From Bog-756 sp963777665 (GTDB lineage: Bacteria; Actinomycetota; Acidimicrobiia; Acidimicrobiales; RAAP-2), in assembly GCA_963777665.1 (NCBI GenBank), contig CAVZRJ010000008.1:1-64000 (forward strand): 64,000 nucleotides of DNA. The letters are read 5' to 3'. Made by a program: the position numbers and the translations under genes. Positions 51,309-60,868 of the stretch are shown piece after piece. Below the pieces are notes generated by a model that was not told where the DNA came from, did no database searches, and saw only the letters and a program-made list of their open reading frames with translations. Each line of letters opens with the position of its first letter. Within the stretch, counting starts at the first letter, position 1.

Positions 51309-52295
51309 TCAGCCGTGCTGCCAGAACCGGTTCTGCAAGCTCCGGATGCCTGGGAGGGCTGCCCGGTCGAGCCGGGCCATGTCGTCCTCATCGAGCTGCC
51401 ATCCCATTGCCCCGGCGTTCTCCTCGGCCTGCTTCCGGTTCTTCGCCCCGGGTATCGGCACGACTCCCTTTGCCGTCACCCAGTTGAGGGCGACCTGGCT
51501 CGGTAGCTTCCCCCCGTGACGCTCACCGATGGCGCGCAGTTCGTCGACGACGGCGTCGACCACCGCCATCGGGTGGTTGGAGAAGGTCCTCTTGCCTGGC
51601 GGCGGATGGGCCGCCGAGTACTTGCCGGTCAGCCGGCCCTGGCCGATGGGCGAATACGCGAGCGGCAGGACCCCCAGTTCGGCACAGGTGGCCAGGAGCC
51701 CGCTGGTCTCCGGGGATCGTCTGAGCAAGGAGAACTCGATCTGGTTGGTCGCCAGCCGGAGGCTGTGCCCTTCGAGCTCACCGGCGATGGAGCGGGTCTC
51801 CTTGACCGAGTAGTTGGAGACGCCCACCGCCTTGACCAGCCCCTCCTGGTGGGCGGCCGCCAGCGCCTCGGCCAGCGCCGCGTGGGAGCGGAGGCTGACC
51901 GGTCCGTGGATCTGGTAGAGGTCGACCGCTGGCAGCCCGAGGCGGTCGAGGGAGGCCCGCAGCGAGCTGAGCAGCGCGCCGCGGACGTTCAGCTTCCACG
52001 GTGACGGCATGAACTTGGTGGCCACGACAACGGATCCGGCCCGGCCCGGGTCCCCGGCCAACAGCCCGCCGATGATCCGCTCGCTCTCCCCCCGGCCGTA
52101 GACTTCGGCGGTGTCGAAGAGCGTCACCCCCGCGTCGATCGAGGCCTCCCAGGCCTCCCCGATCGAGTCGCGGGTCAGATCGGCGTCGTAGCCGTCCATG
52201 CCCCAGGTGGATTTGTCGCCCCACGCCCAGGTTCCGACTCCGAGCGAGGGGACGGTGACGTCCGAGCCGGCCAGGGTGTGGTTGCCCGGGATCAT
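51309..52295 (-). CDS. Aldo/keto reductase
   Basis: 328 residues. TIM-barrel AKR motifs are LGVGTWAWGD, GVTLFDTAEVYGRGESE (catalytic Asp and Tyr), VVATKF (Lys), VDLYQIHGP (His), VGVSNYSV, and the NADPH region VPIPGAKNRKQAEENAGAM. The order is that of AKR12/13-like bacterial enzymes, including those of plant chloroplasts. Substrate unknown; no operon partner. Confidence 0.92.
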   Translation of the reverse strand: MIPGNHTLAGSDVTVPSLGVGTWAWGDKSTWGMDGYDADLTRDSIGEAWEASIDAGVTLFDTAEVYGRGESERIIGGLLAGDPGRAGSVVVATKFMPSPWKLNVRGALLSSLRASLDRLGLPAVDLYQIHGPVSLRSHAALAEALAAAHQEGLVKAVGVSNYSVKETRSIAGELEGHSLRLATNQIEFSLLRRSPETSGLLATCAELGVLPLAYSPIGQGRLTGKYSAAHPPPGKRTFSNHPMAVVDAVVDELRAIGERHGGKLPSQVALNWVTAKGVVPIPGAKNRKQAEENAGAMGWQLDEDDMARLDRAALPGIRSLQNRFWQHG

Positions 52296-52366
52296 CAGTC
52301 CAGCGTACTGAGCCAGGCCCGGACCGGCCGACTCTCATGGTAGATGAGGCCCGGCGTCCGGTGCCC

Positions 52367-55051
52367 TCACGAGGCAGCAGGTGTCAGCAACGCCTGCCAT
52401 GAGCTGAGATCGTCCCTCGGGAAGCATCCCAAATCTCCGGCGGGCAGTGGTTTGCCGTACAAATACCCCTGGGCCAGGTGGCACCCGAGCGCCTGCAACT
52501 TGACGGCCTCTGCCATCCGCTCGACGCCTTCGGCAATCGTCGAAAGGCCCAGCGATTCTCCGAGCCCGATGATCGCTCGCACGATCGCAACGTTCTCCGG
52601 CCGGTGATCCAACTCGTCGACAAAGGTCCTGTCGATCTTGAGGGTCTCGACGGGGAAGCGCTGCAAGTAGCCGAGCGATGAATACCCGGTTCCGAAATCG
52701 TCGATCTCCAAATGAAGGCCCAGATCGCGAAGCGACTGGAGAACCAGAACGGCGTCGTCCGGATCGCGCATCAGAGCACTCTCGGTGATCTCGAGCCACA
52801 GCCGATCGGCGAGAAGGCCGGAGGCGTCGAGAGCATCGGCGACCACCTTCGGAAAGCCGGGTTCAGCCAGCTGCAAGGCCGAGACGTTGACGGCAATGTT
52901 GAGCCGAGTCTGGTCTTCACGGCTCTTTGGTCGGAGCTCGTTCCATGCCGCCGTTTGGCGGCATGCCTCGTTCAGGACCCACGCTCCCAGGGGAACGATG
53001 AGACCGCTGTCTTCCGCCAGCGGGATGAACTCCAATGGTGCGAGCAACCCCCTCGTGGGGTGCTGCCACCTCACCAGGGCCTCCATCCCGACCAGTGTTT
53101 CGCTGCAAAGGTCGACGATGGGCTGGTAATGGAGCTCGAGTTCTTCGCGTTCGAGTGCCCGATGTAGCTCGTTCGAGGTGCGAAGGCGACTGACGACACG
53201 GGACTCGTTGGCTTCCCGGTAGATCTCGATACGCGACGGCCCACGGTCCTTTGCCTGATACATGGCAACGTCGGCGTTGCGAAGCAGCATGGCTCCCGAC
53301 TCGCTTCTGCCGTTCGACAGGGCGATACCCACGCTCAGCGAGACGAAGAGCTCGCCCGTTGGCAGCACGATGGGGTCGGCCATGGCCCCCACCAACCTCT
53401 GGGCCACCGCCAGGATCTCGGCCTCGTCGTGGCCTTCACCGCAGAGGACGGTGAACTCGTCGCCACCGAAGCGGGCCAAGGTGTCGCTCTCACGCATCGC
53501 GCTGCTCAGTCGTTCTGCCACGGCGCACAAGATCTGATCACCGACATCGTGCCCGAGGCTGTCGTTGATGAGCTTGAAGCGGTCGAGATCGAGAAACATC
53601 ACCGCCACCTGACGCCGATTCCTGGCGGCCAGACGGAGCGATGTATCGAGGCGGTCCATGAACAGTTCGCGATTCGGGAGCGAGGTGAGCGGATCGTGGA
53701 TGGCGGCATGAGCAAGCTGCTCGCGCAGCGCTCGACTCTCGGTGGCGTCCTCGACTTGACCGATGAAGTAGAGCGGACGCTCCTCCTGGTCGCGGACGCA
53801 CGACACGTTGACCGACGCCCACACGTCGTGGCCGTCGGCGTGGCAGTAGCGCTTCTCGATGCGATACCCGTCCGAGTCGCTCGTGGCAAGGCGAGTCATT
53901 TCGGCCTTGCTGAGCTCCCGGTCGTCGGGGTGGGTGAAGGAGTCGATGTTCTGCCCCGGGAGGTCATCGGCATGACGCCCGAGGATTCGCCCCAACGCCG
54001 GATTGGCTCGGATGATGATGCCATCCAGGTCCGCCAACATCATGCCGATGGGAGCGTTCTCGAAGGCGGAATGGAACCGTTCGTGGGCCTCTCTGAGTGC
54101 TTCGTCGGCGTGCTTCCGGTCGGTGATGTCGTGAAGGTTCGCCACGATACCCCGCACGTCAGGGTCAGCCTGATGATTTGTCACCGTCGCTTCGAACCAC
54201 AGCCAAGTTCCATTGGCATGCTCGAGACGCAGCTCGGTTCGCCGACCGATATCGGCATTGCTCGAGTCGTCCGATGGTGCGGCTGTCATCATGGCCAAGT
54301 CATCGGGGTGCAACAATTGAACCGCGGGGCGGGGGCCGAACTCCTCGCGTGACTTTCCGAGTGCCCGCTCGAATGCCGGGCTCACGTATTGCAGTTGTCC
54401 TGATTCATCGACCACGATGATGATGTCCGACGCGTGCTGCACCAACGCCTCGAACCTTCTGGCAGTGTGCCGCAGGTCAGATTCGATGCGCTCTCGGGAC
54501 GAGGCGGAGCGTCCGAGCAGCGCGATGGTGAGCAGCACGCCGAGCAGGCTCAACGCGGCGAGTCCGTTGACTTGGGCTTCTCCGATACGGCTTGGGACAA
54601 TGTCCTCGGAGATCGCCAACTGACCGAGCCCCATGTAGACGAACGTGCAGATGAGCGCTGGCCTGGTTGCCTTGGATCCCATCACCTCGAACGCGAAGGC
54701 AGCTCCGAAGATGAAGCCGATGAGCGCGAGGATCGGGCCCCAACCTGTGCTGTAGGCGACGGCTCCGATCACTCCCATCACCACGGCGATATAGGCAGAG
54801 AGCCGCCAACCCTCTGAGTGATCGGCCCAGGCCGCCGCCGCAAGCAGGCTGATCGCCTGGGCAAAGATGACCAGGAGCACGATGAACCAGTAGGGAATCG
54901 GTGCAGTCAGGCCGATGGATCGAAAGAGACACAGCACGGCAGCCACCGGCAGCCCGGCGAGCACGACAGGGTCAGTCACCTGACGTTTCAGGCGCGTCCC
55001 AAAGGGCTGTTCACCCTGGTCAGCTGGACCCTTTCTCAAGCCTGTTCCCAC
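52367..55051 (-). CDS. Membrane PAS-PAS-GGDEF-EAL cyclic-di-GMP protein
   Basis: 894 residues. About six N-terminal helices (28-185), PAS domains at about 200-315 and 325-440, GGDEF domain with intact G529-G-D-E-F and an I-site R520-E-S-D523 five residues before it, then an EAL domain with E657-A-L, NVSALQLAEPGFP, EITESALM and D784-D-F-G-T-G-Y-S-S. All listed catalytic motifs are present, so it could both make and degrade c-di-GMP, switched by the membrane and PAS inputs. It stands alone. Confidence 0.94.
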   Translation of the reverse strand: MGTGLRKGPADQGEQPFGTRLKRQVTDPVVLAGLPVAAVLCLFRSIGLTAPIPYWFIVLLVIFAQAISLLAAAAWADHSEGWRLSAYIAVVMGVIGAVAYSTGWGPILALIGFIFGAAFAFEVMGSKATRPALICTFVYMGLGQLAISEDIVPSRIGEAQVNGLAALSLLGVLLTIALLGRSASSRERIESDLRHTARRFEALVQHASDIIIVVDESGQLQYVSPAFERALGKSREEFGPRPAVQLLHPDDLAMMTAAPSDDSSNADIGRRTELRLEHANGTWLWFEATVTNHQADPDVRGIVANLHDITDRKHADEALREAHERFHSAFENAPIGMMLADLDGIIIRANPALGRILGRHADDLPGQNIDSFTHPDDRELSKAEMTRLATSDSDGYRIEKRYCHADGHDVWASVNVSCVRDQEERPLYFIGQVEDATESRALREQLAHAAIHDPLTSLPNRELFMDRLDTSLRLAARNRRQVAVMFLDLDRFKLINDSLGHDVGDQILCAVAERLSSAMRESDTLARFGGDEFTVLCGEGHDEAEILAVAQRLVGAMADPIVLPTGELFVSLSVGIALSNGRSESGAMLLRNADVAMYQAKDRGPSRIEIYREANESRVVSRLRTSNELHRALEREELELHYQPIVDLCSETLVGMEALVRWQHPTRGLLAPLEFIPLAEDSGLIVPLGAWVLNEACRQTAAWNELRPKSREDQTRLNIAVNVSALQLAEPGFPKVVADALDASGLLADRLWLEITESALMRDPDDAVLVLQSLRDLGLHLEIDDFGTGYSSLGYLQRFPVETLKIDRTFVDELDHRPENVAIVRAIIGLGESLGLSTIAEGVERMAEAVKLQALGCHLAQGYLYGKPLPAGDLGCFPRDDLSSWQALLTPAAS

Positions 55052-55320
55052 GGTTCGGCATCGTCAAACTCGAGGTTCATCTTGAATGGCCTTCGGCCAC
55101 GGCCTGTATCGATCCGCTTTCGTAGACTCCAGTACCCCCGTGATGCACCCCCTGAACCGCGGGCATTGAGGAGGCGCGTCAGGCGCCCAGGCGATCGGAG
55201 CGGCGATTGCAGTTGCAACCGGAGAGGACGTGTCAAGGGCTGCGCGTAGGAATGGGAACAGCCCGACTCGATGAGGATGAGATGCCAAGACCTCCGCCAC
55301 ATGAGTTCCGTGCCTCAGCT

Positions 55321-56814
55321 CTACCCCAAATGGGTCAGGACGTTCCGAGTGATCTGCTCAATCTGCGCGTCCCGCTCTGCCAGCCCGTGAGCCCAGTCGG
55401 TCGACCCCGACGTCATCACTGTCGCGCCTGCTTCGTTCGTGTACACACCCAACACCGCGTGGCCGTGGCGGATGCGTTCCATCGCCTCGGGCTCACGCGT
55501 TCCGAACACGCGTGACGCGATGTACTCCAACTCGCTCGGCTCGCCCGGCTTGGGCGGACGAGGAGCGGTCTCGCGCGTGAAGTGCTGCGTCGGGCACGTG
55601 CCGAGGATCTCGAAGTTGGACGGCGTGCCGTCCTCGCCGGTCGGGTACGGTAGCCCGTCGCGGTAGGTAAACGCGCACCCGTCGCACTCGTAGCCGACGA
55701 CGGTCGCGCCGACACCGAGCACGTCGCCGTAGCCGAGTCCCGTGTCGTCGAAGACCCAGTGACCGGCGCGGTGCACGGTGTAGCCACCGAGGCCGGCCGT
55801 CACATTACGACCGATGCGGTGATAGCCCCCCCGTGTGAATGAGACGCCGGTCATGTAATTCTCGGGACGACCGACGACCACGTCGGACCAGAACGTCGTC
55901 ACCTCCGCTTCGCTGTCGGTTCCCATCAGCGGGTCGTTCTGGAAGAAGCCCTTGTACCCGACCATCACGTCGTGATCGTCACCCTCGATGCGCACTTGCC
56001 ATAACGACGTATTGCCCGAGAAGAACGCCGCATTGCCGCCGCTCGCAATGAATGCTTCGACCGTGTCGCGCATTCCGCGAGACCAGTACTCGTCGTGGCC
56101 GACGGATAGATACAGACTCGCCCCGTCCAACACCTCGGGGTGTTCTTCGAGATCAGCATTCGTGCACACACCGATCTCGAACCCGTCGCGCTCGGCCCAC
56201 TCGATGAACGGCAGCTCCCAGTCGGGCCAACCCGCCGAACCGGCATAGCCCGACAGATGATTGATCTGGATGTAGCCGACGTGCGCGGCGTTCTGCGGAT
56301 CGGGCGCACCCGTGCCTGTCACGCGACGGCCCTTGCCCGGCGGCTTGTAAAGGTAACCCGCTGACATCGGCCGCTGCATGGCAACGTGGGTGCCGCCGGT
56401 GTACAGGTTCGGTCCGCCAAAGTCGTTGTAGGCGTACCACGTGTTGGTCGCCAGCGCGATCACGATGCGTGTGCCTGAAGGCGGACGCACGACGAAGAAC
56501 GCGTAGTCACGCCGCACCTTGTTGCCAACGTCAATCTCCATGACGACCTCGTAATAGCCGGACCGCCATGTCGGGTCGACATCGAGCGTGAGAGCGATAG
56601 GCCAACCGCACCCTTTCGAGGAAGCGTCTATTGGAGTTTCGTGCTCGTCTGCCGCGACCGCGTCAGTACTGAACACGACGTCCCGTCGCGCTCCGACTCG
56701 TGCCACCTCGACGCGCACCGGCCGCCCACCGGACGACGACATATGCAGATCGACCTGCCCGCCCGGGCACGCTGAGTGCGGCCAGCAGTAACCCGTCACC
56801 ACATCGCGACTCAT
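55321..56814 (-). CDS. N,N-dimethylformamidase large-subunit-like protein
   Basis: 497 residues. DMFase-like features are VTGYCWPHSACPGGQVDLHMSS, YAFFVVRPP, NTWYAYNDFGGPNLY, SLYLSVGHDEYWSRGMRDTVEAFIASGGNAAFFSGNT and TTFWSDVVVGRPEN, with GHWVFDDTGLGYGD late. The family hydrolyses N,N-dimethylformamide in known members, but most homologues are of unknown specificity. The small DMFase subunit is not nearby. The gene has its own short promoter region and no operon partner. Confidence 0.8.
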   Translation of the reverse strand: MSRDVVTGYCWPHSACPGGQVDLHMSSSGGRPVRVEVARVGARRDVVFSTDAVAADEHETPIDASSKGCGWPIALTLDVDPTWRSGYYEVVMEIDVGNKVRRDYAFFVVRPPSGTRIVIALATNTWYAYNDFGGPNLYTGGTHVAMQRPMSAGYLYKPPGKGRRVTGTGAPDPQNAAHVGYIQINHLSGYAGSAGWPDWELPFIEWAERDGFEIGVCTNADLEEHPEVLDGASLYLSVGHDEYWSRGMRDTVEAFIASGGNAAFFSGNTSLWQVRIEGDDHDVMVGYKGFFQNDPLMGTDSEAEVTTFWSDVVVGRPENYMTGVSFTRGGYHRIGRNVTAGLGGYTVHRAGHWVFDDTGLGYGDVLGVGATVVGYECDGCAFTYRDGLPYPTGEDGTPSNFEILGTCPTQHFTRETAPRPPKPGEPSELEYIASRVFGTREPEAMERIRHGHAVLGVYTNEAGATVMTSGSTDWAHGLAERDAQIEQITRNVLTHLG

Positions 56815-56944
56815 CTCCCGACCCTAATGGGGACACCTCACTCCAAGTGAACGGTCGCTGTTCCGCGGCACGGCTCGGCCGGTCAGGGGACCGGCCCGGA
56901 GAGAGCCCAGGTTTCACGACCCTCCTGAGCCACAATGACGTCTG

Positions 56945-58012
56945 ATGGAGTTGGGAAGGGAACATGAGGTGCTCAGGCCCGACGGGGTTCGCTCGACGGA
57001 CCCTGAGGTGCACGGACGTCGGGCCGCTGGGTGGCTCCTCGGGATCGCTCTTTCGCTCGTACTCTGCGCGTGCAGCGGCGCTGCTACTCAGAGGGGAGCG
57101 GCATCCTCGGTGACGTCAGGGACACCCACGGCCGTGAACACCACCGGGTGCGGTTCAGCGGGCGTGGGTTCGAGCACGTTGACGCCGTCAATCGGCGGAT
57201 CCGTCCGAACGATCATCGTGCATGTGCCGAGCGGATACACGGGTCGGAGCAGGACCCCGTTGGTGCTCAACCTGCATGGCAGCGGGACGACAGCGGCGGA
57301 CCAAGAGGCCTTCTCGGGAATGGATGCCACGGCCGATCGTGACGGCTTCATCGTCGCGTACCCTCAAGGTCTGATCCGCGACGGTGCCGGCTACGACTGG
57401 AACGTGCCGGGCGAGCCGCTCGTCGGGGGCCGGTCGGTCCCAAGCGGTGCCGCTGACGACGTGACCTTTCTCACTGATCTCGTGGGCGTGCTGGAACATC
57501 GGTACTGCATCGAGCCCACCCGGGTGTACGCAACCGGATTCTCCGGGGGTGCACGCACCGTCAGCCAGTTGGCCTGCGACGCCCCGGATGTCTTCGCCGC
57601 CGTAGCTCCCGTGAGTGGGCTGCGTTACCCGATGCCGTGTCCCGCGACGAGAGCAGTTCCGGTCATCGCCTTCCACGGTACGGACGATCCGGTTGATCCC
57701 TACGGCGGGAACGGCGAGGCGTATTGGACCTACCCGGTCCCCAAAGCGGCGCTCGATTGGGCCCAGCACAACCAGTGCTCGTCGACGCCGACGACCGCTC
57801 AGGCCGATCCTGGAGTCACGCTCACCTCGTACGCAGGGTGTGCGGACGGAGGAAGCGTCGAGCTCTACAGCATCACCGGCGAAGGACATGAATGGCCTGA
57901 TGGCCCGACGCTTCGCAGGGCCTTGACGAGGCGCCTCGGACCCCAGTCGAGTGCGATTGATGCCAACGCGACGATATGGCAGTTCTTCGAGGCCCACCCC
58001 CTCCCCACGTAG
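56945..58012 (+). CDS. PHB-depolymerase-family (LpqC-like) lipoprotein esterase
   Basis: 355 residues; GTG 57008 would also leave a signal peptide. Signal LLGIALSLVLCAC gives lipid attachment at about Cys43. The hydrolase has VLNLHGSGTTAADQE (oxyanion region), the nucleophile motif G-F-S-G-G, FHGTDDPVDPYGG (Asp) and GEGHEWP (His), matching polyhydroxybutyrate depolymerase/LpqC-type esterases. It acts outside the cell on short polyester or ester substrates; the exact substrate is unknown. Confidence 0.88.
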   Translation: MELGREHEVLRPDGVRSTDPEVHGRRAAGWLLGIALSLVLCACSGAATQRGAASSVTSGTPTAVNTTGCGSAGVGSSTLTPSIGGSVRTIIVHVPSGYTGRSRTPLVLNLHGSGTTAADQEAFSGMDATADRDGFIVAYPQGLIRDGAGYDWNVPGEPLVGGRSVPSGAADDVTFLTDLVGVLEHRYCIEPTRVYATGFSGGARTVSQLACDAPDVFAAVAPVSGLRYPMPCPATRAVPVIAFHGTDDPVDPYGGNGEAYWTYPVPKAALDWAQHNQCSSTPTTAQADPGVTLTSYAGCADGGSVELYSITGEGHEWPDGPTLRRALTRRLGPQSSAIDANATIWQFFEAHPLPT

Positions 58013-58063
58013 GATTGCCCGAGGGTGAATTCCCGAACCTTCTCAACCACTCAGGCGTGGCGC

Positions 58064-58092
58064 TTGGCCGACCCCGCCAGGAGCATTACAAT
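58064..58092 (+). promoter_or_regulatory. Promoter giving a leaderless transcript
   Basis: TTGGCC (58064-58069), 17 bases, TACAAT (58087-58092). The start codon GTG 58099 lies only 6 bases after the -10 box, so the transcript would begin at or next to the start codon, as is common in actinobacteria. Confidence 0.6.
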
Positions 58093-58098
58093 CTCGCC

Positions 58099-58302
58099 GT
58101 GCCCGCTGCCCTCAGCCATCACACGGGCGTCATCCTCGCGGAGGTCGGGTTCCTGCTGATCCTGTTCGCCGGTGTTTGGCTCGTTGCCGCCCAGATCCCG
58201 AAGTTGGGAATGAGCACAGCGAGATCGATCGTCGCAGGCATCGCATTCGCATTTGCGGGCGTGCTGCTCATCATTGCCACCCACTGGGGTCACTTCGGAT
58301 AG
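58099..58302 (+). CDS. Small two-helix membrane protein
   Basis: 67 residues from GTG 58099; the frame is open upstream to 57976 but inside the neighbouring gene end. Helices are LAEVGFLLILFAGVWLVAAQI and SIVAGIAFAFAGVLLIIAT, with a final H-W-G-H-F-G. The promoter placement supports this start. No family is recognised. Confidence 0.6.
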   Translation: MPAALSHHTGVILAEVGFLLILFAGVWLVAAQIPKLGMSTARSIVAGIAFAFAGVLLIIATHWGHFG

Positions 58303-58345
58303 CGACGGACCAATCAGCACCGCGGCGGTTGCGACAGGCTCTCCG

Positions 58346-58615
58346 TCAAGGCCTCGATGCCCACAGGTGCTCCGCCCCGACCACCGAGACCGCCACGCAC
58401 TCTCCTCGCACCGAGTCGCGTTGGAGTTCCACGAACCCACGCTCCCTCGCCTCCTCCCACACCGGGAACCGGGGGCACGACGTCCGCCAGGCGTCGAGGA
58501 CCTCGACGTACGGCCGGGCGAAGGGCCCGATCCATTCGAGGAGGTCGAGGATCAGCGACTCGAAGGCGTCGGGAGTGAGGGGCACGGTCCCGTTCACGTG
58601 CGGCGTTGGCGGCAC
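58346..58615 (-). CDS. Small conserved-looking hypothetical protein
   Basis: 89 residues: AFESLILDLLEWIGPFARPYVEVLDAWRTSCPRFPVWEEARERGFVE. The P-Y-x-E-V-L-D-A-W-R-T-S-C-P-R-x-P-V-W-E pattern recalls a small actinobacterial family without known function. It lies just downstream of the methyltransferase gene on the same strand. Confidence 0.6.
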   Translation of the reverse strand: MPPTPHVNGTVPLTPDAFESLILDLLEWIGPFARPYVEVLDAWRTSCPRFPVWEEARERGFVELQRDSVRGECVAVSVVGAEHLWASRP

Positions 58616-58628
58616 GGCGATAGGCCGC

Positions 58629-59474
58629 CTATCGGTCCCTGACCGGTGCCGTGGCGAGCTCAGCGCTCGAACGCCGCGCCCTGTACGCCTCGCACACGAA
58701 GTCGACGTCCGCTCTGACCGCGCCCGCCACGCCGAGCAGGTCGCACAGCAGGCGCCGCGCTGTGTCGAACAGGCGGTGGCGGTCGTGCTCTTCCATCACG
58801 ATGATCCAACTCAGCGTGCCCAGTAGGCCGATCAGCTCGTCGGCAGTGAGCGGCAACATCCACGTGAACCGCTGGTGCTCGGGGGTCCCGAAGGGGAGGC
58901 CGTCGGGGATGTCGAGCGTCAGGGTCTCAGGCGCCAATTCCCCCGCCACGGTGGCCCGCAGGACCTGATCGCCTCCGCCCTGCGCCAATGCCGCCTGCGC
59001 TTGCCGCATGAAGGCGCCCTCCGGATCGGGTCCCGTCCACATCGCCGCCATCACGCCGCCCGGACGCAGGACCCGGGCCGCCTCGCTCAGCCCCGCCACT
59101 GGGTCGACCCAATGCCACGACGAGGATGCCACCACGCCGTCGGCCACGCCGTCCGCCACCGGGAGCGCCTCGCCACGACCGTCGAGCACGACGATGCCCG
59201 GTACCGCTGCCGCCAAGGCCTTCCGCATGTCGGGATCGGGCTCGACGGCGACGACCTGCCGGGCGACGCCCACGAGCAGGCGGGACAGGGCGCCGGTACC
59301 CGCCCCCAGGTCCACGACGGTGCCGACTGCCTCGGGGAAGAGCCATTGCACTGCGTCCGTCGGTGGCCCGGGGCGGAAGGTCTCGTACTGCTCTGCGACC
59401 CTCCCGAAACTGGTCGACCGCACGAGAACGTCGCCGACACCCAAGACCTGGTCATCCTCGTGGTCAGTACCCAT
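58629..59474 (-). CDS. SAM-dependent methyltransferase (class I)
   Basis: 281 residues. Motifs are STSFGRVAEQYETFRPGPP, VVDLGAGTGALSRLLVG (SAM-binding), VVAVEPDPDMRKAL, GRGEALPVADGVADGVVASSSWHWVD and RVLRPGGVMAAMW, the UbiE/COQ5-like type seen in small-molecule methyltransferases. It is divergent from a LysR gene, which may control it. Confidence 0.88.
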   Translation of the reverse strand: MGTDHEDDQVLGVGDVLVRSTSFGRVAEQYETFRPGPPTDAVQWLFPEAVGTVVDLGAGTGALSRLLVGVARQVVAVEPDPDMRKALAAAVPGIVVLDGRGEALPVADGVADGVVASSSWHWVDPVAGLSEAARVLRPGGVMAAMWTGPDPEGAFMRQAQAALAQGGGDQVLRATVAGELAPETLTLDIPDGLPFGTPEHQRFTWMLPLTADELIGLLGTLSWIIVMEEHDRHRLFDTARRLLCDLLGVAGAVRADVDFVCEAYRARRSSAELATAPVRDR

Positions 59475-59549
59475 ACCAGCGAGGGTACGCTTCGGGCTCC
59501 TTCGTGTCTAACGCATATTTAAGAGATCTACCATGTGTATTATGCATGG

Positions 59550-60440
59550 ATGGACCTGGTCCTGGCCGAGTCGCTCGTGGCCGTGGCCGACACCGGTGCC
59601 ATCACCGCCGCGGCCCAGCGCATCCACATCAGCCAGTCGGCGCTCTCGCGCCGGCTGCAGCAGCTCGAATCCGACCTCGGTGCCAAGCTCCTCGTACGTG
59701 GCCGTCACGGAGCCGAGCTCACCGAGGCCGGTCGCCTCGCCGTCGGCGAGTGCCGGGCCATGCTCGCCCGATACGACGCGATGCGCCGCGCCATTTCCGA
59801 GCAGCTCGGACTGCACCAGGGCACGGTGGTCCTCGGTGGTGGCGCCACCGTCACCTCGTCGCTGCTGCCGCCGGCGATCGCGGCCTTCCGGGCAGAGCAC
59901 CCTGCCATCCGGTTCCTGGTCACGGAGGCGGGCAGCCACCAGGTTGTCGACGACGTGGCGCAGGGGCTGATCCAGGTCGGCATCGTGACACTGCCGGTCG
60001 TGCGCGACGACGTCGAGCTCACCAGCCTGTTGGACGACGACATCGTCGTCGTCGCCCGGCGCGATGACCCGCTCGGTCCTCGAGCCCGCACCGCCGACCT
60101 GCAGGGTCGTCGCGTCATCGCCTTCGAGCCCGGGAGCGCCATCCGCCGAATCGTCGACGTGGCCCTGAGCGCCGCCGGCGTCGCCGTCGAGGTCACGATG
60201 GAGCTGCGAGCCGTCCCGTCGATGCTCCGGATGGTGGCTGCGACCGGGGACCTCGCCTTCGTCAGCGGCCTCAGCCTGCGCAACGAGACCGAGTTGCGCA
60301 CCGTACCGGTGCGAGGCCTGTCGATCACCCGGTCGCTCGGTCTGGCGACCCGCCGAGGCACCCCGCTGCCGCCCGCCGCCCGAGCGTTCGTCGAATTCCT
60401 GCAACCGACAGGCGCCCGGACGCGTGGCCGAGCGCGGTAG
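59550..60440 (+). CDS. LysR-family regulator
   Basis: About 296 residues from ATG 59550 (MDLVLAESLVAVADTG); GTG 59535 is possible. HTH: GAITAAAQRIHISQSALSRRLQQLESDLGAKLLVRGRHGAELTEAG. The effector domain has GTVVLGGGATVTSSLLPPAIAAFRAEHP and LVTEAGSHQVVDDVAQGLIQVGIVTLP, typical LysR co-inducer fold. The 75-base gap to the divergent methyltransferase gene is AT-rich and should contain its binding site. Confidence 0.92.
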   Translation: MDLVLAESLVAVADTGAITAAAQRIHISQSALSRRLQQLESDLGAKLLVRGRHGAELTEAGRLAVGECRAMLARYDAMRRAISEQLGLHQGTVVLGGGATVTSSLLPPAIAAFRAEHPAIRFLVTEAGSHQVVDDVAQGLIQVGIVTLPVVRDDVELTSLLDDDIVVVARRDDPLGPRARTADLQGRRVIAFEPGSAIRRIVDVALSAAGVAVEVTMELRAVPSMLRMVAATGDLAFVSGLSLRNETELRTVPVRGLSITRSLGLATRRGTPLPPAARAFVEFLQPTGARTRGRAR

Positions 60441-60497
60441 TCGGTCACGCCGCGACCCGCCCGTTCCCTGTGCGGCGAACAGAAGCCACCTTCGACA

Positions 60498-60522
60498 ATG
60501 GTGATAAGTTTCGTGTCACCAT
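60498..60522 (+). promoter_or_regulatory. Inverted repeat covering the GntR start codon
   Basis: ATGGTGA (60498-60504) and TCACCAT (60516-60522) are perfect 7-bp arms around 11 bases. The second arm includes the first two bases of the ATG at 60521. Such a site would let the short GntR protein block its own transcription or translation. Confidence 0.55.
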
Positions 60523-60868
60523 GGTGCCGCTCAAGATCGACCGACGGGAGGGGGTTCCGCTCCACGAGCAGGTGGCCGCCGAGCTCCGCCGGGACATCTC
60601 GGAGGGGCAGGTACGCCCGGGGCAACGGTTGCCCCCCGCTCGCGACATCGCCGCCGTACTGGGTGTTCATCCCAATACGGTGTTCCGCGCCCTCCGGGTG
60701 CTCCGAGACGAAGGCATCCTCGAGTTCCGACGGGGTCGGGGCATCACGGTGTCCGGAACGCCCGAACGATCGGCGCTCCTCAACAAGACCCGCGAACTGA
60801 TCGACCTCGCTCGCCAGCAGGGCTACCGGCGGCAGGACGTCATCGACATCATCGAGGCATTGCCGTGA
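60521..60868 (+). CDS. GntR-family regulator, YtrA-like short form (copy 2)
   Basis: 115 residues from ATG 60521. LHEQVAAELRRDISEGQVRPGQRLPPARDIAAVLGVHPNTVFRALRVLRDEGILEFRRGRGITVSGTPERSA is nearly the same as copy 1 at 24794; the tail LARQQGYRRQDVIDIIEALP also matches. It overlaps the following propeller gene by GTGA. The two loci are paralogous modules. Confidence 0.88.
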   Translation: MVPLKIDRREGVPLHEQVAAELRRDISEGQVRPGQRLPPARDIAAVLGVHPNTVFRALRVLRDEGILEFRRGRGITVSGTPERSALLNKTRELIDLARQQGYRRQDVIDIIEALP

